A DNA stretch of 5,682 nucleotides, taken from contig DITI01000015.1 in assembly GCA_002422765.1 (NCBI GenBank), positions 1,983 through 7,664 of the forward strand, read 5' to 3'. A program made the position numbers and the translations under genes. The notes under the pieces are model-generated. The model was not told the DNA's origin, made no database searches, and saw only the letters and a program-made list of their open reading frames with translations. Origin of the DNA: Candidatus Pacebacteria bacterium UBA6188. GTDB taxonomy: Bacteria > Patescibacteriota > Microgenomatia > UBA1400 > PJMF01. Below are positions 5,380 through 5,682 of this stretch, in pieces; the stretch's first letter is position 1; the number at the start of each line of letters is the position of its first letter.

Positions 5380-5682
5380 TTACCAAATCTGACAAAGCAC
5401 TTCTCCGCCCACATTATTTTTACGAGCACTCTTACTATCCATTAAACCCTTGTTGGTTGAAACAATGGTTAAACCATAACCATTAAGAGTTCTAGGAATT
5501 GTTTCTGAGCTTTTGTAAATACGACGTCCTGGCTTGGAAACTCTCTTGACTCCACTAATGGTGGCGGTTTTACCAATGTATTTCAAAGTGACTTTAATTT
5601 GCTTAAAAGCACCAACTTCCACCACTTGAAAATCTTGGATGTAATCAAAATCTTTTAAGATCTTGGCTAAAGCCATTTTCAT
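5380..5682 (-). CDS. rpsH: 30S ribosomal protein S8 (uS8), 5' end outside window
   Basis: S8 binds helix 21 of 16S rRNA early in small-subunit assembly and in several bacteria represses the spc operon by binding its mRNA. The visible 100 residues cover the last three quarters of the usual roughly 130. They contain KMALAKILKDFDYIQDF (residues 2-18 of the fragment), GVKRVSKPGRRIY (44-56), IPRTLNGYGLTIVSTNKG (62-79) and the C-terminal GGEVLCQIW (92-100), all family hallmarks including the terminal Trp. The ATG at the window edge aligns with an internal position of S8 (the SKLKLA region), so it is not the true start; about 30 codons should lie beyond position 5682. rplF follows 15 bases after the stop. 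Confidence 0.96.
   Translation of the reverse strand: MKMALAKILKDFDYIQDFQVVEVGAFKQIKVTLKYIGKTATISGVKRVSKPGRRIYKSSETIPRTLNGYGLTIVSTNKGLMDSKSARKNNVGGEVLCQIW

Noticed and set aside
5380..5682. Reading the ATG at the window edge as the true rpsH start, making a 100-residue truncated S8
   Set aside because: That Met aligns with an internal S8 position; the missing N-terminal part is expected beyond the window edge.
1..5682. Alternative genetic code (UGA as glycine, as in Gracilibacteria/SR1)
   Set aside because: All genes translate at full length under the standard code with no in-frame UGA, and all complete genes end in TAA.
1..5682. A hidden novel system such as a defence island, mobile element or CRISPR array
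   Set aside because: Every stretch over 100 bases is covered by a recognisable housekeeping gene; no direct-repeat arrays, terminal inverted repeats or unknown genes were seen.

Overview
The window is a stretch of a bacterial ribosomal-protein operon (the spc operon running into the alpha operon), with every gene on the minus strand. In transcription order (high to low coordinates) it reads: rpsH (5' end outside the window), rplF, rplR, rpsE, rplO, secY, adk, infA, rpmJ, rpsM, rpsK, and the first bases of a further gene, probably rpsD. There are no tRNAs, rRNAs, mobile elements, CRISPR arrays or phage genes. I do not see a new biological system here, and the deviations below are modest.

The organism looks like a candidate phyla radiation (Patescibacteria) bacterium, possibly a Microgenomates-type lineage. 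The base composition is AT-rich and every complete gene ends in TAA. rpsE is followed after 9 bases by rplO, so rpmD (ribosomal protein L30) is absent, a loss known across that radiation. map is absent from its common place between adk and infA. The L15 glycine-rich motif (GRGYGSGKGGHTSSRGQKGQ) is of a kind I associate with those genomes. This placement is inference from memory of the families, not a database search. UGA is not used as a sense codon.

Layout: 5682-3356 is a tight cluster (rpsH, rplF, rplR, rpsE, rplO; gaps of 3 to 15 bases) encoding small- and large-subunit proteins. A 62-base gap with a weak hairpin/T-run and a possible promoter precedes secY, which starts with GTG. adk follows 30 bases after secY. 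A 95-base gap then holds the best regulatory signal of the window: an extended -10 promoter whose predicted transcript starts with an 11-bp perfect hairpin just upstream of infA. infA, rpmJ, rpsM, rpsK and the putative rpsD follow and may be transcribed from it as an alpha-operon-like unit.

Together the genes supply ribosome parts (S8, L6, L18, S5, L15, L36, S13, S11), an initiation factor, the membrane translocation channel and the enzyme balancing adenine nucleotides. The most notable oddities are an enlarged IF-1 (N-terminal extension plus an internal insertion), an adenylate kinase with a short LID and a substituted NMP-site residue, and lysine/alanine-rich tails on S5 and S13.
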